A stretch of DNA of 64,000 bases from Flavobacterium sp. JAS (GCF_020991455.1 NZ_JAJMOX010000001.1:124001-188000); one strand, 5' to 3'. Shown: positions 1 through 12,686, numbered from the stretch's first letter. The notes: a model not told the origin generated them from the sequence alone. Made by a program: numbers and translations.

Positions 1-3053
<3,053 letters not shown>

Positions 3054-3058
3054 TTGTT

Positions 3059-3350
3059 TAATTAGATAATTTGGCAATTAGGCTAATTAGAAAATGTGCC
3101 AATTAGATAATTTGATAATTATTTGTTTTGGGTTATTTCTAATTTGATTTTATCCTTTTAATTGCTTGTTGTTTTACTATTTTACGTTTTTATTTAGATG
3201 ATCTATATTCTTAAATTAGCCAATTAGATTTCCAGTTTGGGAAATTATCTAATTATCAAATTGACACATTACCACATTTTAAATTAGCCAATAAGATAAT
3301 TCAAGATTGCGTGAATTATCTAATTATCAAATTGACACATTGCCACATTC
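3059..3350. repeat. Tandem and inverted AATTATCTAATTATCAAATTG repeats
   Basis: The roughly 300-bp gap between pgmB and the GH65 gene is filled by repeats. Two direct units of about 68-70 bp (3213-3280 and 3281-3350) both begin AAATTAGCCAAT and end AATTATCTAATTATCAAATTGACACATTnCCACATT. A third, imperfect copy in inverted orientation lies at about 3059-3118. No gene is visible. Such AT-rich units can fold on themselves and could act as an attenuator or processing site between the operon genes, but that is inference. Confidence 0.7.
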
Positions 3351-3354
3351 TTCA

Positions 3355-4011
3355 CTAACCGATTAGTTTCTCGATAAACTGTGAATCGATTTCTGTGAAA
3401 TCTTTAAAAATATAATCAGCTTCATGTAAAATTGTTTCCTCACCAATTCCTACACTTACCATTTCCCCTATGTTTGCCGCTTGGATTCCGGCAACTGAAT
3501 CTTCAAATACGATTGAGTCTTTTGGATCAATTTTTAGTAATTGAGCCGCTTTTAAGAAAACTTCCGGATCTGGTTTGGCATTGGTAACGTCATTTCCGTC
3601 CACAATAACATCGAAATACGAAAGGATTCCTGTTTTTTCAAGGATTGGTCGGGCATTTTTACTCGCTGAACCCAACGCAATTCCTTGGTTTTTTTCTTTT
3701 AATAGTTGCAGCGTTTTAAGTACGCCCGGAAGAATCTCGCTTTCGTCCATGTCAACTAAATAAGATAAGTAATCTTCATTTTTTTGAATTAGCCATTTGT
3801 CTTTATCTGCCTGCGAAGCCTGAACATTTCCTAATTCAAGTATTATATCTAACGAACGCACGCGACTTACTCCTTTAAGCAATTCGTTGTTTTCGTGTGT
3901 GAAATTTATGTTTAATGCCTGAGCTATTTTTTGCCAGGCTAAAAAGTGGTATTTAGCGGTATCAACGATCACTCCATCAAGATCGAAGATGAATGCTTTT
4001 TTATTATTCAT
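3355..4011 (-). CDS. pgmB: beta-phosphoglucomutase (HAD superfamily)
   Basis: HAD-fold phosphatase/mutase of about 218 residues. Motif I FDLDGVIVDTA at the N-terminus carries the aspartate nucleophile and the mutase-type second Asp; GSASKNA supplies the motif II Ser/Thr; KPDPEVFLKAA and FEDSVAGIQAA are motifs III and IV. It converts beta-glucose-1-phosphate to glucose-6-phosphate in the cytoplasm, completing maltose phosphorolysis started by the GH65 enzyme. The start MNNKKAF at 4011 overlaps the stop of the upstream transporter gene by 8 bp, indicating translational coupling; an ATG three codons earlier is possible. The downstream gap of about 300 bp is repeat DNA. Confidence 0.92.
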   Translation of the reverse strand: MNNKKAFIFDLDGVIVDTAKYHFLAWQKIAQALNINFTHENNELLKGVSRVRSLDIILELGNVQASQADKDKWLIQKNEDYLSYLVDMDESEILPGVLKTLQLLKEKNQGIALGSASKNARPILEKTGILSYFDVIVDGNDVTNAKPDPEVFLKAAQLLKIDPKDSIVFEDSVAGIQAANIGEMVSVGIGEETILHEADYIFKDFTEIDSQFIEKLIG

Positions 4012-5524
4012 GGATTTCAATTTTAGTTCTGCTATTTACTCTAAGGGTTAATAATCCGGCGAATATCATGGATACACCTCCAATAATTAAGGCGTAAATA
4101 GGTTCATTGTGAAAGAATTGTTTGATTACAAATCCTAATATTGTTGCAGCTACAATTTGTGGAATTACTACAAAAAAATTAAAAACTCCCATGTAATACC
4201 CCATTTTTGCTGCGGGTAAAGCGCCTGATAACATCGCATAAGGCATAGATAAAATACTTGCCCACGCAATACCAACTCCCAACATTGGAAGTATCAGCAT
4301 TTGTTTATCACCAATAAAATAAATCGAAATTAAACCAACACCTCCAGCGCATAATGCTAATAAATGTGTTGCTCTAACGCCTACTTTTTTTGCAATAACT
4401 GGCAATAAGAAAGCTACTGCTGCAGCGATTCCGTTATAAACCGTAAACAAAACCGAAACCCAGTCAGCAGCATCATTATACACTTTTGAAGTGGTATCTG
4501 TTGTGCCAAAAATGTGTTGTGTAACGGCTTGTGTAGTATAAATCCACATGGAGAAAAGCGCAAACCAAGAGAAAAACTGAACCCAGGCCAGTTTTTTCAT
4601 TGTGACTGGCATATTTAATAAATCGGTCATAATGATCGTGAAGCCATTATGAACTTGAGAACTTCTTAATTGTGAGGCGAGCATAAATAAAACGCCCATA
4701 AAAACTAAACCTACAAACAGAATATAGAGTTCTTTGGCAAGGCTATTTTCGAAAATCAAAAAGGAAACTAATGCGCCAATTACGGTCAATAATATCCCTA
4801 TAGACAATTGTCGCTTAATATTACTTTTAGATTCTGTTTCGGGATTTATGATCTGATCTTCTTTGTCTTTTTTACTTTGAGCTTCAAAAGCATGAAGTTC
4901 TTCGGGTGTATATTCTGTGGTTTTAAAAACGGTCCATAAAACGGAAAGCAGAAAAACAATTCCGCCAATATAAAACGACCATTTTACTGAATCCGGGATA
5001 ATTCCTTCGGGTGCGGTATTGTTTACGCCAAAAACATTTGTAAAAAGATAAGGTAAAACCGAACCAACAACGGCGCCGGTTCCAATAAAGAAACTTTGCA
5101 TGGCGAAACCTAAAGTGCGTTGTTTTTCAGGTAAATTATCGCCAACAAAAGCACGAAAAGGTTCCATTGAAACATTTATCGAAGCATCCATTATCCATAA
5201 AGTTCCGGCGGCAATCCATAAGGTTGGAGAGTTGGGCATGATGAATAATGCAATTGAAGATAAAACGGCTCCAATTAAAAAATAAGGGCGACGTCTGCCT
5301 AAACGAGTCCAGGTTCTGTCACTAAAATAACCAATTACGGGTTGAATTATTAATCCTGAAACGGGAGCAGCAATCCATAAAATCGGAATTTCGTCAATTT
5401 TAGCGCCTAGAGTTTCAAAAATTCTTGAAGTATTTGCGTTTTGCAGTGCAAAACCAAACTGTATTCCTAAGAAACCGAAACTCATGTTCCAAATTTCCCA
5501 GAAACTTAATTTACGCTTTTCCAT
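4004..5524 (-). CDS. MFS sugar:cation symporter, probable maltose transporter
   Basis: 506-residue polytopic protein of the GPH/SLC45-like major facilitator type. Hallmarks are the N-terminal LSFWEIWNMSFGFLGIQFGFALQNANTS segment (only part of the conserved helix), PVIGYFSDRTW and RLGRRRPYF in the loop after helix 2, and about 12 hydrophobic segments with a long hydrophilic central loop (about residues 205-240, rich in K/E/D). Homologues carry maltose or other disaccharides across the inner membrane. First gene of the minus-strand sugar run, overlapping pgmB by 8 bp. Its upstream region holds a palindrome (5551-5569) that could be an operator for the adjacent LacI-type regulator. Substrate is inferred from context. 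Confidence 0.87.
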   Translation of the reverse strand: MEKRKLSFWEIWNMSFGFLGIQFGFALQNANTSRIFETLGAKIDEIPILWIAAPVSGLIIQPVIGYFSDRTWTRLGRRRPYFLIGAVLSSIALFIMPNSPTLWIAAGTLWIMDASINVSMEPFRAFVGDNLPEKQRTLGFAMQSFFIGTGAVVGSVLPYLFTNVFGVNNTAPEGIIPDSVKWSFYIGGIVFLLSVLWTVFKTTEYTPEELHAFEAQSKKDKEDQIINPETESKSNIKRQLSIGILLTVIGALVSFLIFENSLAKELYILFVGLVFMGVLFMLASQLRSSQVHNGFTIIMTDLLNMPVTMKKLAWVQFFSWFALFSMWIYTTQAVTQHIFGTTDTTSKVYNDAADWVSVLFTVYNGIAAAVAFLLPVIAKKVGVRATHLLALCAGGVGLISIYFIGDKQMLILPMLGVGIAWASILSMPYAMLSGALPAAKMGYYMGVFNFFVVIPQIVAATILGFVIKQFFHNEPIYALIIGGVSMIFAGLLTLRVNSRTKIEIHE

Positions 5525-5550
5525 TATCGTAATTAAAAAATTAATTAGAC

Positions 5551-5569
5551 GATAAGCGCTTTGCTTATC
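5551..5569. promoter_or_regulatory. Inverted repeat upstream of the sugar symporter, candidate operator
   Basis: GATAAGC and its exact reverse complement GCTTATC flank a 5-nt spacer, 27-45 bp upstream of the symporter start codon. The left part contains AAGCGCTT (5554-5561), an 8-bp palindrome with a central CG, the form typical of LacI-family operators. The LacI-type gene lies about 140 bp away on the other side. Binding is inference; the element could instead be a short hairpin in the 5' leader. Confidence 0.4.
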
Positions 5570-5704
5570 AAAACTTACTTATGGTTTCGAAGTAAAAGTA
5601 AAAGCTTTGAGCAGGCGTAAAAGTATAAATTATTTTTTTATTTATGCTAACAAAAAAGTCATAAATATTATTTATGACTTTAGAATGTATTGATTTTAAG
5701 AATT

Positions 5705-6736
5705 TTAGTCAGTAGATTCTCGTTGTATTAAATGAGTTTCGATAACTTCTGTGGTGTAATTTTCGTTTTCTTCGTCGTCATCGTCATGTTCAGCTTCCAG
5801 TCTTTCGATCAGCATTTTAGCGGCTTTATTCCCCATTTTCTCACCACTTTGACTTACCGTTGTAATGCTTGGTGTTGAATATTTAGAGATAATTCCGTCA
5901 GTAAAAGCGATTACGGCAAGATCTTCAGGAACTTTAAGTCCCATTTTGCTAGCAGTTTTGATAATTGTTACGGCAAAAAGTTCATTTACAGCAAAAACAG
6001 CATCAAAAGCTCTGTCGTGCAAAAGCTGACTGATGGTTATTTCGCAAGTATCTACGTCTTCAATTTTTATGATTAAATCTTCGTTGAATGGTAACCCGTT
6101 GTCCAGGAGTGCTTTTTCGTAACCATCTGTTCTTAGTTTTCCAACACTTACGTAGTCAACAGTGGTTACCAAAGCGATCTTTTTTCTACCGCTATCAATC
6201 AAACTTTGAACGGCTTCATAAGCGGCAGCTTTATCATCAATAATTACTTTATCGCATAAAATATCATTGGTCACGCGGTCGAACATTACAACCGGCATTC
6301 CCTGATTTATAACTTCGGTAATATGATGAAAATCGCCTTTGTATTGCGTTTCTTTAGAGAGTGACATGATAAAACCATCGATACTTCCGTTGGCTAACAT
6401 TTCCATATTCAGGACTTCTTTATCGAAAGAATCATCTGACAAACAAATCACAACACTATATCCGTTTTCATTGGCAACTTGTTCGATTCCGTTGATGACT
6501 GTAGAGAAAAAATAATGTACAATTTCCGGAATGATAATACCAATACTTTTGGTTTTTCGATTTTTTAGACTAAGGGCAATATTGTTGGGCTTATAGTTGT
6601 AAAACTTAGCAAAAGCTTGCACTTTTAAACGTGTCTCTTCGCCTATTTCTAAGCTGTTTCGTAATGATTTTGAGACAGTTGAAATAGATACGTCAAGTTC
6701 TTTTGCGATCTGTTTCAGGGTTATTTTGCGTTTCAT
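5705..6736 (-). CDS. LacI/GalR family transcriptional regulator
   Basis: 343 residues, the normal length. The N-terminal helix-turn-helix reads TLKQIAKELDVSISTVSKSLR, followed by hinge and NRKTKSIGIIIPEI, the start of the periplasmic-binding-protein-like effector domain. The C-terminus carries an acidic run (EHDDDDEEN) not usual in the family. It sits between the symporter operon (same strand, about 180 bp downstream) and the divergent susC operon, so it probably controls maltodextrin genes and responds to a sugar such as maltose. Whether it represses, activates or does both is not shown by the sequence. No SusR homologue is visible in the window. Confidence 0.93.
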   Translation of the reverse strand: MKRKITLKQIAKELDVSISTVSKSLRNSLEIGEETRLKVQAFAKFYNYKPNNIALSLKNRKTKSIGIIIPEIVHYFFSTVINGIEQVANENGYSVVICLSDDSFDKEVLNMEMLANGSIDGFIMSLSKETQYKGDFHHITEVINQGMPVVMFDRVTNDILCDKVIIDDKAAAYEAVQSLIDSGRKKIALVTTVDYVSVGKLRTDGYEKALLDNGLPFNEDLIIKIEDVDTCEITISQLLHDRAFDAVFAVNELFAVTIIKTASKMGLKVPEDLAVIAFTDGIISKYSTPSITTVSQSGEKMGNKAAKMLIERLEAEHDDDDEENENYTTEVIETHLIQRESTD

Positions 6737-6830
6737 AATGGTTATTTGAAAAAAATCTAATTGTTAATAAAGGTATCTTATATTTTTATAATTGACAATT
6801 TTTGACTTAAAAGATTACAAAAAATAGAAA

Positions 6831-6857
6831 GTTTTCAACACTACCACGTTTTCGTAA
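6831..6857 (+). promoter_or_regulatory. Conserved 27-bp motif upstream of susC
   Basis: GTTTTCAACACTACCACGTT continues into TTCGTAA and matches 24 of 27 positions of a segment upstream of the amylase gene (12881-12907). It contains ACGTTTTCGT, an imperfect ACGnnnnCGT dyad. The 3' end lies exactly 43 nt before the predicted -7 box, as in the second copy. A regulator site placed upstream of the core promoter fits an activator better than a repressor. Confidence 0.6.
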
Positions 6858-6878
6858 CTCAATAAAAATGGTAGCTGG

Positions 6879-6907
6879 TTGGTCGTGTTAATAAATTCCT
6901 AATTTTG
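6879..6907 (+). promoter_or_regulatory. Predicted susC promoter (TTG-N18-TAATTTTG)
   Basis: TTG at 6879-6881 and TAATTTTG at 6900-6907 match the Bacteroidota -33/-7 consensus (TTG and TAnnTTTG) with an 18-nt spacer. Transcription would start near 6913, leaving a 5' leader of about 60 nt before the susC ATG. Confidence 0.65.
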
Positions 6908-6972
6908 AAATTCGAAGTAAAATTAAAAACTTAACTAACAATCTAAAACTCAAACTAATTTAAACAAAAAGT

Positions 6973-9945
6973 ATGAAAACAATTTACAAAAAGTTGTTAT
7001 TTTTATTCCTATTGTTGCCGTTTAGTGTACTCGCTCAAAGTACCTTAAGCGGAACTGTTGTCGAAAAGTCAGGACAACCAATTCCGGGAGTAAATGTAAA
7101 TGTACAAGGCACGCCAACAGGTGCTTCTACAGATTTTGATGGAAAGTTTCAGTTACCTAATGTAAAAAAAGGAGACAAAATTGTCGTTTCTTTTATTGGG
7201 TACAAAACTTACTCTCTTATCTATGATGGACAAAAATCTATAAACGTAATCTTGCAGGAAGATTCTAACGAACTTAAAGAAGTTGTGGTTCAAGTAGGTT
7301 ACGGTTCTACAAAAAAGAAAGACGTAACTGGTGCAGTATCTAAAGTTACTGCAGAGAACTTGAATCAGGGGACTTTGGTAGATCCTATTCAGGGATTGCA
7401 AGGTAAAGCGGCGGGTGTTTCGATCACAAAACAGGGGGGTGACCCAAACAAAGGTTTTGATGTTCGTATTCGTGGTGCTGCAGGTTTTGCAGCCGGAGGT
7501 TCGCCTTTATATGTAGTTGACGGAATTCGTGGTGTTGACCCTACAACGATTTCTCCAGACGATATTGTTTCTTATGATATTCTTAAAGATGCGGCTTCGA
7601 CTGCAATTTATGGTGCCGATGGGGCAAATGGAGTTGTATTTATTACGACTAAAAAAGGAAAAACAGGAAAAACTACAATCGAATTTAATTCTTCTATCGC
7701 TACAGATAAAGTTGCTAAAGAGCAAGATTTTATATCTGCAGACAAGTATAGAGAGTATATAGCAGCACATCCAAATATCGATTTTACAGATAATGGTGGT
7801 AATGTGGATTGGCAGGATCAAATTTTTAGAACTGGTTTTACTAAAGTAAATAGTTTAGCTGTTTCTGGAGGAAGTGATACTGGTAATTATAGAGGATCGA
7901 TCTCAAACAGTGATTTTGAAGGTGTTATTAGAAACTCTGGAAAAATGAGAACTGTTGGTAGATTAAATCTTACTCAAAAAGCATTTGATAATAAAATGAC
8001 AATTGACATGGGACTTTCTGCTACTATTGAGCACAATGACTATGTGAATTATGGAACTGACGGAAAAGATCAGGTAATTTACCAGGCTTTTCAAAGACTA
8101 CCAACCGATCCTGTTTACAGACCTGATGGAGCTTTATTTGAAGCACCAGGGACTAATAACTACTACAATCCAATGCAGTCAGTTAACAATATTCAGAATG
8201 ACAGAGATGCTAAATTTCTTTCTGGAAACTTAGGGATATCTTATGAGCTTGCAAAAGGATTAACAGGTAAAATTTCTACAAGTTATTTAAGAAATGATAG
8301 TGAAAGTACTTATTTTGAGCCTACTTACAATTATATTTTTACAGGTACTACAGAAACGCCAATTTATTTAGGATATGGAAAAAGATCTTATGCAAACTGG
8401 GAGCAAGGTTTGGTTGAAGCAACTTTAACATACAAAACAACATTTGCTGAATCACACAATGTTACATTATTAGGAGGTTACTCTTATAGAACTACAAAAA
8501 GTGATGGTTTTGCAATGGAAGCTAACAACTCAACTTCTAATACTTTAGGATCAGATAACTTCCAGAATTTTGAAACAATCGTTTTAGGGAATTTAACTTC
8601 TTATAAAAACGAGCGTAAAGATATTGGTATGTTCGCAAGAGCTACTTATGATTTCCAGTCAAAATATTATGTAACCGGAATGGTTCGTAGAGATGGTTCT
8701 TCGATTTTTGGAGATAATAATCAATGGGGTTACTTCCCATCTGTACAAGTGGCATGGAATGTGGCTAACGAAAATTTTATTAAAGATCACGTAAGTGCAT
8801 TGAATTTATTAAAATTTAGAGGAAGCTGGGGTGTTTCTGGAAACAGTAACTTACCTGTTGATGCAAAAGACTTAGCTGTTAGACCTTCTATTCAAGGTGG
8901 ATTGGTTGCTTACGGTTACAACCATAATGCTAATCCTGATTTAAAATGGGATAAAAATACAGAGACTAACTTTGGACTTGATTTTGGATTGTTTAATAAC
9001 AGAATCTCTGGATCAGTTGAGTTTTACAGTAAAAAAATTACTGATATGTTGATCGCTAATACAAACGTACCAACAGAGACGAATTTTTCAAATACTACAT
9101 TTATTAATGGTGGAGAAATGAAAAATAGAGGTATTGAGGCAACTTTAAACGCTAAAGTAATTGAGAACAATAATTTTAGCTGGAATACTACTGTAGTTTA
9201 TACACAAAACAGACAAGATGTTGTGGCTTTAGGAAACGCACGTTACAACTATTCTTTCATTAACACAGGATATATTTCAGGACCTGGTTTGGTTGGAGTT
9301 CCAACTCAAAGAATGCAAGCTGGATATAAATTAGGTACATTTTTTGGATATGAATATGCTGGTGTATCTAATGGTAAATGGTTAATTAAAGGAAATGATA
9401 ATCAACTTCATTATTTAGAAGATGTAGCTAACTCTGATGATCACAAAAAAGTAATTGGTAATGCTTTGCCAGATTTTGAAATGGGATGGAGCAATTATTT
9501 TAAATACAAAAACTGGGATTTGAGTATGTCATTTAGAGCTGTTGTTGGTAATGATGTTTATAACGCTACAAACCAGGTTTTTGGTAACCCTGACCAAGTG
9601 GGTACAAGAAGTGTAAACAATGAGGCATTAATTTTAAACGATGCCGGAATTCAAGGAGCTTACAGTGCATTGTCTTATTATATTGAAGATGCTAGTTTCA
9701 TAAAATTAGACAACATTAACTTAGGATATACTTTCGTAAATCCAACATTTGCTAAAGCAATTTCAAAACTTCGTTTTTATGCTTCTATGAACAATGTATT
9801 TACGTTGACAAATTACGGTGGTGCAGATCCTGAGGTTAATTTTTCTGGAGGAAAAGACAATAAAGAAATCTTTTTTGGAATAGACAACTACAATAACTAT
9901 CCTAAAACAAGAACCTTAACATTTGGTTTGAATCTTTCATTTTAA
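6973..9945 (+). CDS. susC: SusC-like TonB-dependent outer-membrane transporter
   Basis: 990 residues. A signal peptide ending SVLAQ is followed by a carboxypeptidase-regulatory-like domain (about 22-105, with GTPTGASTDFDGKFQL), the plug domain (about 115-230, with GYGSTKKKDVTGAV, VRIRGAAGF and LYVVDGIRG) and a long beta-barrel ending in the typical aromatic C-terminus (GLNLSF). SusC transporters pair with a SusD lipoprotein and use TonB/ExbBD energy to import glycans. First gene of the plus-strand operon; susD starts 10 bp after its stop. Maltodextrin is the likely substrate from the surrounding GH97, GH65 and GH13 genes. Start supported by the signal peptide and the promoter about 65 bp upstream. 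Confidence 0.96.
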   Translation: MKTIYKKLLFLFLLLPFSVLAQSTLSGTVVEKSGQPIPGVNVNVQGTPTGASTDFDGKFQLPNVKKGDKIVVSFIGYKTYSLIYDGQKSINVILQEDSNELKEVVVQVGYGSTKKKDVTGAVSKVTAENLNQGTLVDPIQGLQGKAAGVSITKQGGDPNKGFDVRIRGAAGFAAGGSPLYVVDGIRGVDPTTISPDDIVSYDILKDAASTAIYGADGANGVVFITTKKGKTGKTTIEFNSSIATDKVAKEQDFISADKYREYIAAHPNIDFTDNGGNVDWQDQIFRTGFTKVNSLAVSGGSDTGNYRGSISNSDFEGVIRNSGKMRTVGRLNLTQKAFDNKMTIDMGLSATIEHNDYVNYGTDGKDQVIYQAFQRLPTDPVYRPDGALFEAPGTNNYYNPMQSVNNIQNDRDAKFLSGNLGISYELAKGLTGKISTSYLRNDSESTYFEPTYNYIFTGTTETPIYLGYGKRSYANWEQGLVEATLTYKTTFAESHNVTLLGGYSYRTTKSDGFAMEANNSTSNTLGSDNFQNFETIVLGNLTSYKNERKDIGMFARATYDFQSKYYVTGMVRRDGSSIFGDNNQWGYFPSVQVAWNVANENFIKDHVSALNLLKFRGSWGVSGNSNLPVDAKDLAVRPSIQGGLVAYGYNHNANPDLKWDKNTETNFGLDFGLFNNRISGSVEFYSKKITDMLIANTNVPTETNFSNTTFINGGEMKNRGIEATLNAKVIENNNFSWNTTVVYTQNRQDVVALGNARYNYSFINTGYISGPGLVGVPTQRMQAGYKLGTFFGYEYAGVSNGKWLIKGNDNQLHYLEDVANSDDHKKVIGNALPDFEMGWSNYFKYKNWDLSMSFRAVVGNDVYNATNQVFGNPDQVGTRSVNNEALILNDAGIQGAYSALSYYIEDASFIKLDNINLGYTFVNPTFAKAISKLRFYASMNNVFTLTNYGGADPEVNFSGGKDNKEIFFGIDNYNNYPKTRTLTFGLNLSF

Positions 9946-9955
9946 TACAAAAATC

Positions 9956-11476
9956 ATGAAACTAAAAAATAAAATAACAGTACTAGGACTTAGCTTTTTG
10001 GCTTTCTCTTCTTGTACTGATCTGGATACAACAAATAGCGAGTATTTGACAGGAGATCAATATCCTGAAACAACAGAACAAGCTTTGAATCTGGCGACTC
10101 CGGTTTTTGCTAAAACTCAGGCAATGCTTGATGGAGGCGGATGGTGGTTTGCTCAAGAGTTAAGTTCTGATGAAGCAGTTTGTCCTACAAGAGGAGCAGA
10201 CTGGGACGATGGTGGAAAATGGAGAGCTTTATCAAGACATACTTGGGGACCAAATACTGAAGCAGTAGTAAATCTATATAATATGATTTATTCTGCAGTG
10301 CCACAAGCTAATTATGCTATTGAAACATTAACTCCGGCTGCTGCAGCAAATCCTAGAGTAGCTAAAGTTTTGGCTCAGGTAAAAGTTTCAAGAGCTTATT
10401 ACTATTACTTAGCGATTGACAGTTTTGGAGATGTTGCTTTCCCAACTACTTTTTCAGGTGCGGATGAATTTCCAAAAAAGACTCCTAGAGCAGAAGTTTT
10501 TGCAGCTATTGTTAAGGATGTTGAAGATAACGTAGCATCGTTGCCAAAACAAGGTGATGACGGTGTTGTAAGAAGTGATATTACTCAAGGTATGGGTTAT
10601 ACACTTTTGGCTAAATTATACTTGAATGCAAAGGTTTATACAGGAACTGCAATGTGGGACAAAGCTATTGCAGCTTGTGATAAAGTATTGGCATTAGGAT
10701 ATTCATTAGAAACAAATCCTTTAGCACCATTTGCAACTCAAAACGAAAATTCTAAAGAGAATATCTATACAATACCTTTTGATCAGGATACTTATAAAGG
10801 ATTCAACCTTCATATGCGTACTTTGATTGATTTGTCACAACAAACATTCGGTATGAGTACAGCTCCTTGGAATGGATTTGCAACTTTAGAAGCACACTAT
10901 AATACATTTCCGGCTGGTGATAAAAGGTTAGCAGGAATTCTTGTTGGTCAGCAAAAAACAAAAGCAGGTGATAATATCCAAGATCCTAAATCTGGAAATG
11001 CAAACCTGGTTTTTACAGCTAATATTCCAAATCTGCAAATGTCATTAGGAACTAATACACAAGAGCAAATTAGAATGGCAGGAGCAAGACCAGTAAAATG
11101 GGAAATTGCTTCAGGAGCAAAAGATAACCTTAGTAATGATTTTCCACTTTTCAGATTGGCAGATGTTAAGTTGATGAAAGCAGAAGCTTTAGTTTGGTTA
11201 AATGGTGCCGGAGCCGGTGATGCTTTAGTGAATGAAATTAAAGCAAGAGCAGGTATTGCGCAAACTGGCGGATATACATTGAATGATATTTTAGCTGAAA
11301 GAGGTAGAGAAATGATGTGGGAAGGACACCGTCGTCAGGATTTAATCCGTAACGGTAAATATGAAAACACTTGGTGGGAGAAATCAGACACTGATGCCAA
11401 CCACAGATTGTTCCCAATTCCGCAATCTGCAATTAATGCAAACCAAAATTTATTGCCACAAAACCCAGGATATTAA
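9956..11476 (+). CDS. susD: SusD/RagB family glycan-binding outer-membrane lipoprotein
   Basis: 506 residues with a lipoprotein signal peptide (LSFLAFSSCTDLDT, lipidated Cys near residue 20). The SusD/RagB fold is supported by the N-terminal LDTTNSEYLTGDQYPETTEQAL region, the TPR-like helices and the conserved C-terminal block ILAERGREMMWEGHRRQDLIR, then FPIPQSAINANQNLLPQNPGY. SusD sits over the SusC barrel and captures starch fragments at the surface. Directly downstream of susC (10-bp gap) and upstream of susE (22-bp gap). Confidence 0.96.
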   Translation: MKLKNKITVLGLSFLAFSSCTDLDTTNSEYLTGDQYPETTEQALNLATPVFAKTQAMLDGGGWWFAQELSSDEAVCPTRGADWDDGGKWRALSRHTWGPNTEAVVNLYNMIYSAVPQANYAIETLTPAAAANPRVAKVLAQVKVSRAYYYYLAIDSFGDVAFPTTFSGADEFPKKTPRAEVFAAIVKDVEDNVASLPKQGDDGVVRSDITQGMGYTLLAKLYLNAKVYTGTAMWDKAIAACDKVLALGYSLETNPLAPFATQNENSKENIYTIPFDQDTYKGFNLHMRTLIDLSQQTFGMSTAPWNGFATLEAHYNTFPAGDKRLAGILVGQQKTKAGDNIQDPKSGNANLVFTANIPNLQMSLGTNTQEQIRMAGARPVKWEIASGAKDNLSNDFPLFRLADVKLMKAEALVWLNGAGAGDALVNEIKARAGIAQTGGYTLNDILAERGREMMWEGHRRQDLIRNGKYENTWWEKSDTDANHRLFPIPQSAINANQNLLPQNPGY

Positions 11477-11498
11477 TAAATTAAAAATATAAAATCAA

Positions 11499-12686
11499 AT
11501 GAAAAAATTAACTTTTTTATTATTAGGATTAATAGCTTTTGCTTTCACTTCATGTAGTGATGACGATCCAAGTATCAATGTATACCCAGGAGAAAAAATA
11601 GTAACTGTACCAGTTTTAGAAGCATTGCCGGCACCAGCTCAATATGTTTCTCAGGAAGGTGTGAATGAAGATGTTAAGGCAGGTACTTTTAAATGGTCTG
11701 CAGCGGCGTTAGAATATCAAGGGCCAGTTAGCTACTATATTCAGATTGCTCCTGCGGGAAGTGATTTTTCTAGTGCGGTAGATGTATTTTCAGCAAGTGT
11801 ATCAACAACTACAAAAGATTTTACTTTTGGAGATTTAAACTTAGCTGTTAATAGATTAAGTCTTGAGTTGGTTTCTAATGGAAAAGCTAAAGTTAAGTTT
11901 GGCACTTTAGCTGAATTTGACGTACGTGTTAAAGCAATTGCTGAAAAATCTCAAGTGATAGGATATTCATTAACACAATTAATGAAAATCAATGCATACG
12001 AAAAAATTATTTTTAATACTCCTGAATTATTTTTAGTTGGTGCACCACAAGCTTATTATGGTAAATCGGCTTGGGATGAGAAAAATGGTTTGTCAATGAA
12101 ATATGTTGGTGATCCTAAAACTAATACAAAAGTTTTTGAAGCTTATGTAAAAGTTGCAGTTGGAGACGGATTCAAATTTACAGGTGATGGAAAAACATGG
12201 GATAATGGTAACTATGGTACTGATGGTACTGTTCCAGCTGTTTCTGGTGGTCAAGAATTTACTTTAATTAATAAAGGTACTAGTAGCGATCTTAAAGTTG
12301 CTGAAGTTGATGGTGCAGGATTGTATTATGTACGTGTTGATATGGATGCAATGAAAGTTAAAGTTGTAAAAATGCAATGGGGTGTTATTGGTGCCGCTAC
12401 TAATGGTGGATGGGATTCAGAAACTGCAATGGGCTATGATTTTGCAACGAACACATGGGCTTATGCAGGAACTGATATCACTGCTGGAGAAATGAAATTC
12501 AGATCTAAAAATACTGGTAACTTCATTAACGGAGTAAATGGTCAAGGTGGTGAATGGACATTCAATGTAGGTGATTTACTTTTTGTTGGTGATGGTGGTA
12601 CAGGAAAAAACTTTGTAGTTACTGCTGGTGCTAAACCAAAATTAACAGTTAATTTTGATGGAAAAGCTGTTGTTTCAGGATTGTAA
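11499..12686 (+). CDS. susE: SusE/SusF-like starch-binding outer-membrane lipoprotein
   Basis: 395 residues. Lipoprotein signal peptide LIAFAFTSCSDDDPS (Cys near 19) is followed by a SusE-type N-terminal domain, about 25-170, and two starch-binding-like modules: one beginning PELFLVGAPQAYYGKSAWDE and one beginning WGVIGAATNGGWDSETAMGY. These resemble the carbohydrate-binding repeats of SusE and SusF, in which Trp and aromatic residues stack on glucose rings. Last gene of the susCDE operon, closed by a hairpin terminator just downstream. Whether it is the SusE or SusF equivalent cannot be told; one gene probably fills both roles. Confidence 0.85.
   Translation: MKKLTFLLLGLIAFAFTSCSDDDPSINVYPGEKIVTVPVLEALPAPAQYVSQEGVNEDVKAGTFKWSAAALEYQGPVSYYIQIAPAGSDFSSAVDVFSASVSTTTKDFTFGDLNLAVNRLSLELVSNGKAKVKFGTLAEFDVRVKAIAEKSQVIGYSLTQLMKINAYEKIIFNTPELFLVGAPQAYYGKSAWDEKNGLSMKYVGDPKTNTKVFEAYVKVAVGDGFKFTGDGKTWDNGNYGTDGTVPAVSGGQEFTLINKGTSSDLKVAEVDGAGLYYVRVDMDAMKVKVVKMQWGVIGAATNGGWDSETAMGYDFATNTWAYAGTDITAGEMKFRSKNTGNFINGVNGQGGEWTFNVGDLLFVGDGGTGKNFVVTAGAKPKLTVNFDGKAVVSGL

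Noticed and set aside
3054..3077. Upstream start of the GH65 gene (MPNYLIKQ)
   Set aside because: These codons lie in the intergenic repeat and the homologous N-terminus begins at MNQDY.
7507..7821. Minus-strand frame opposite susC
   Set aside because: Shadow of the SusC plug region; Cys/Ile/Arg-rich composition and no start context.
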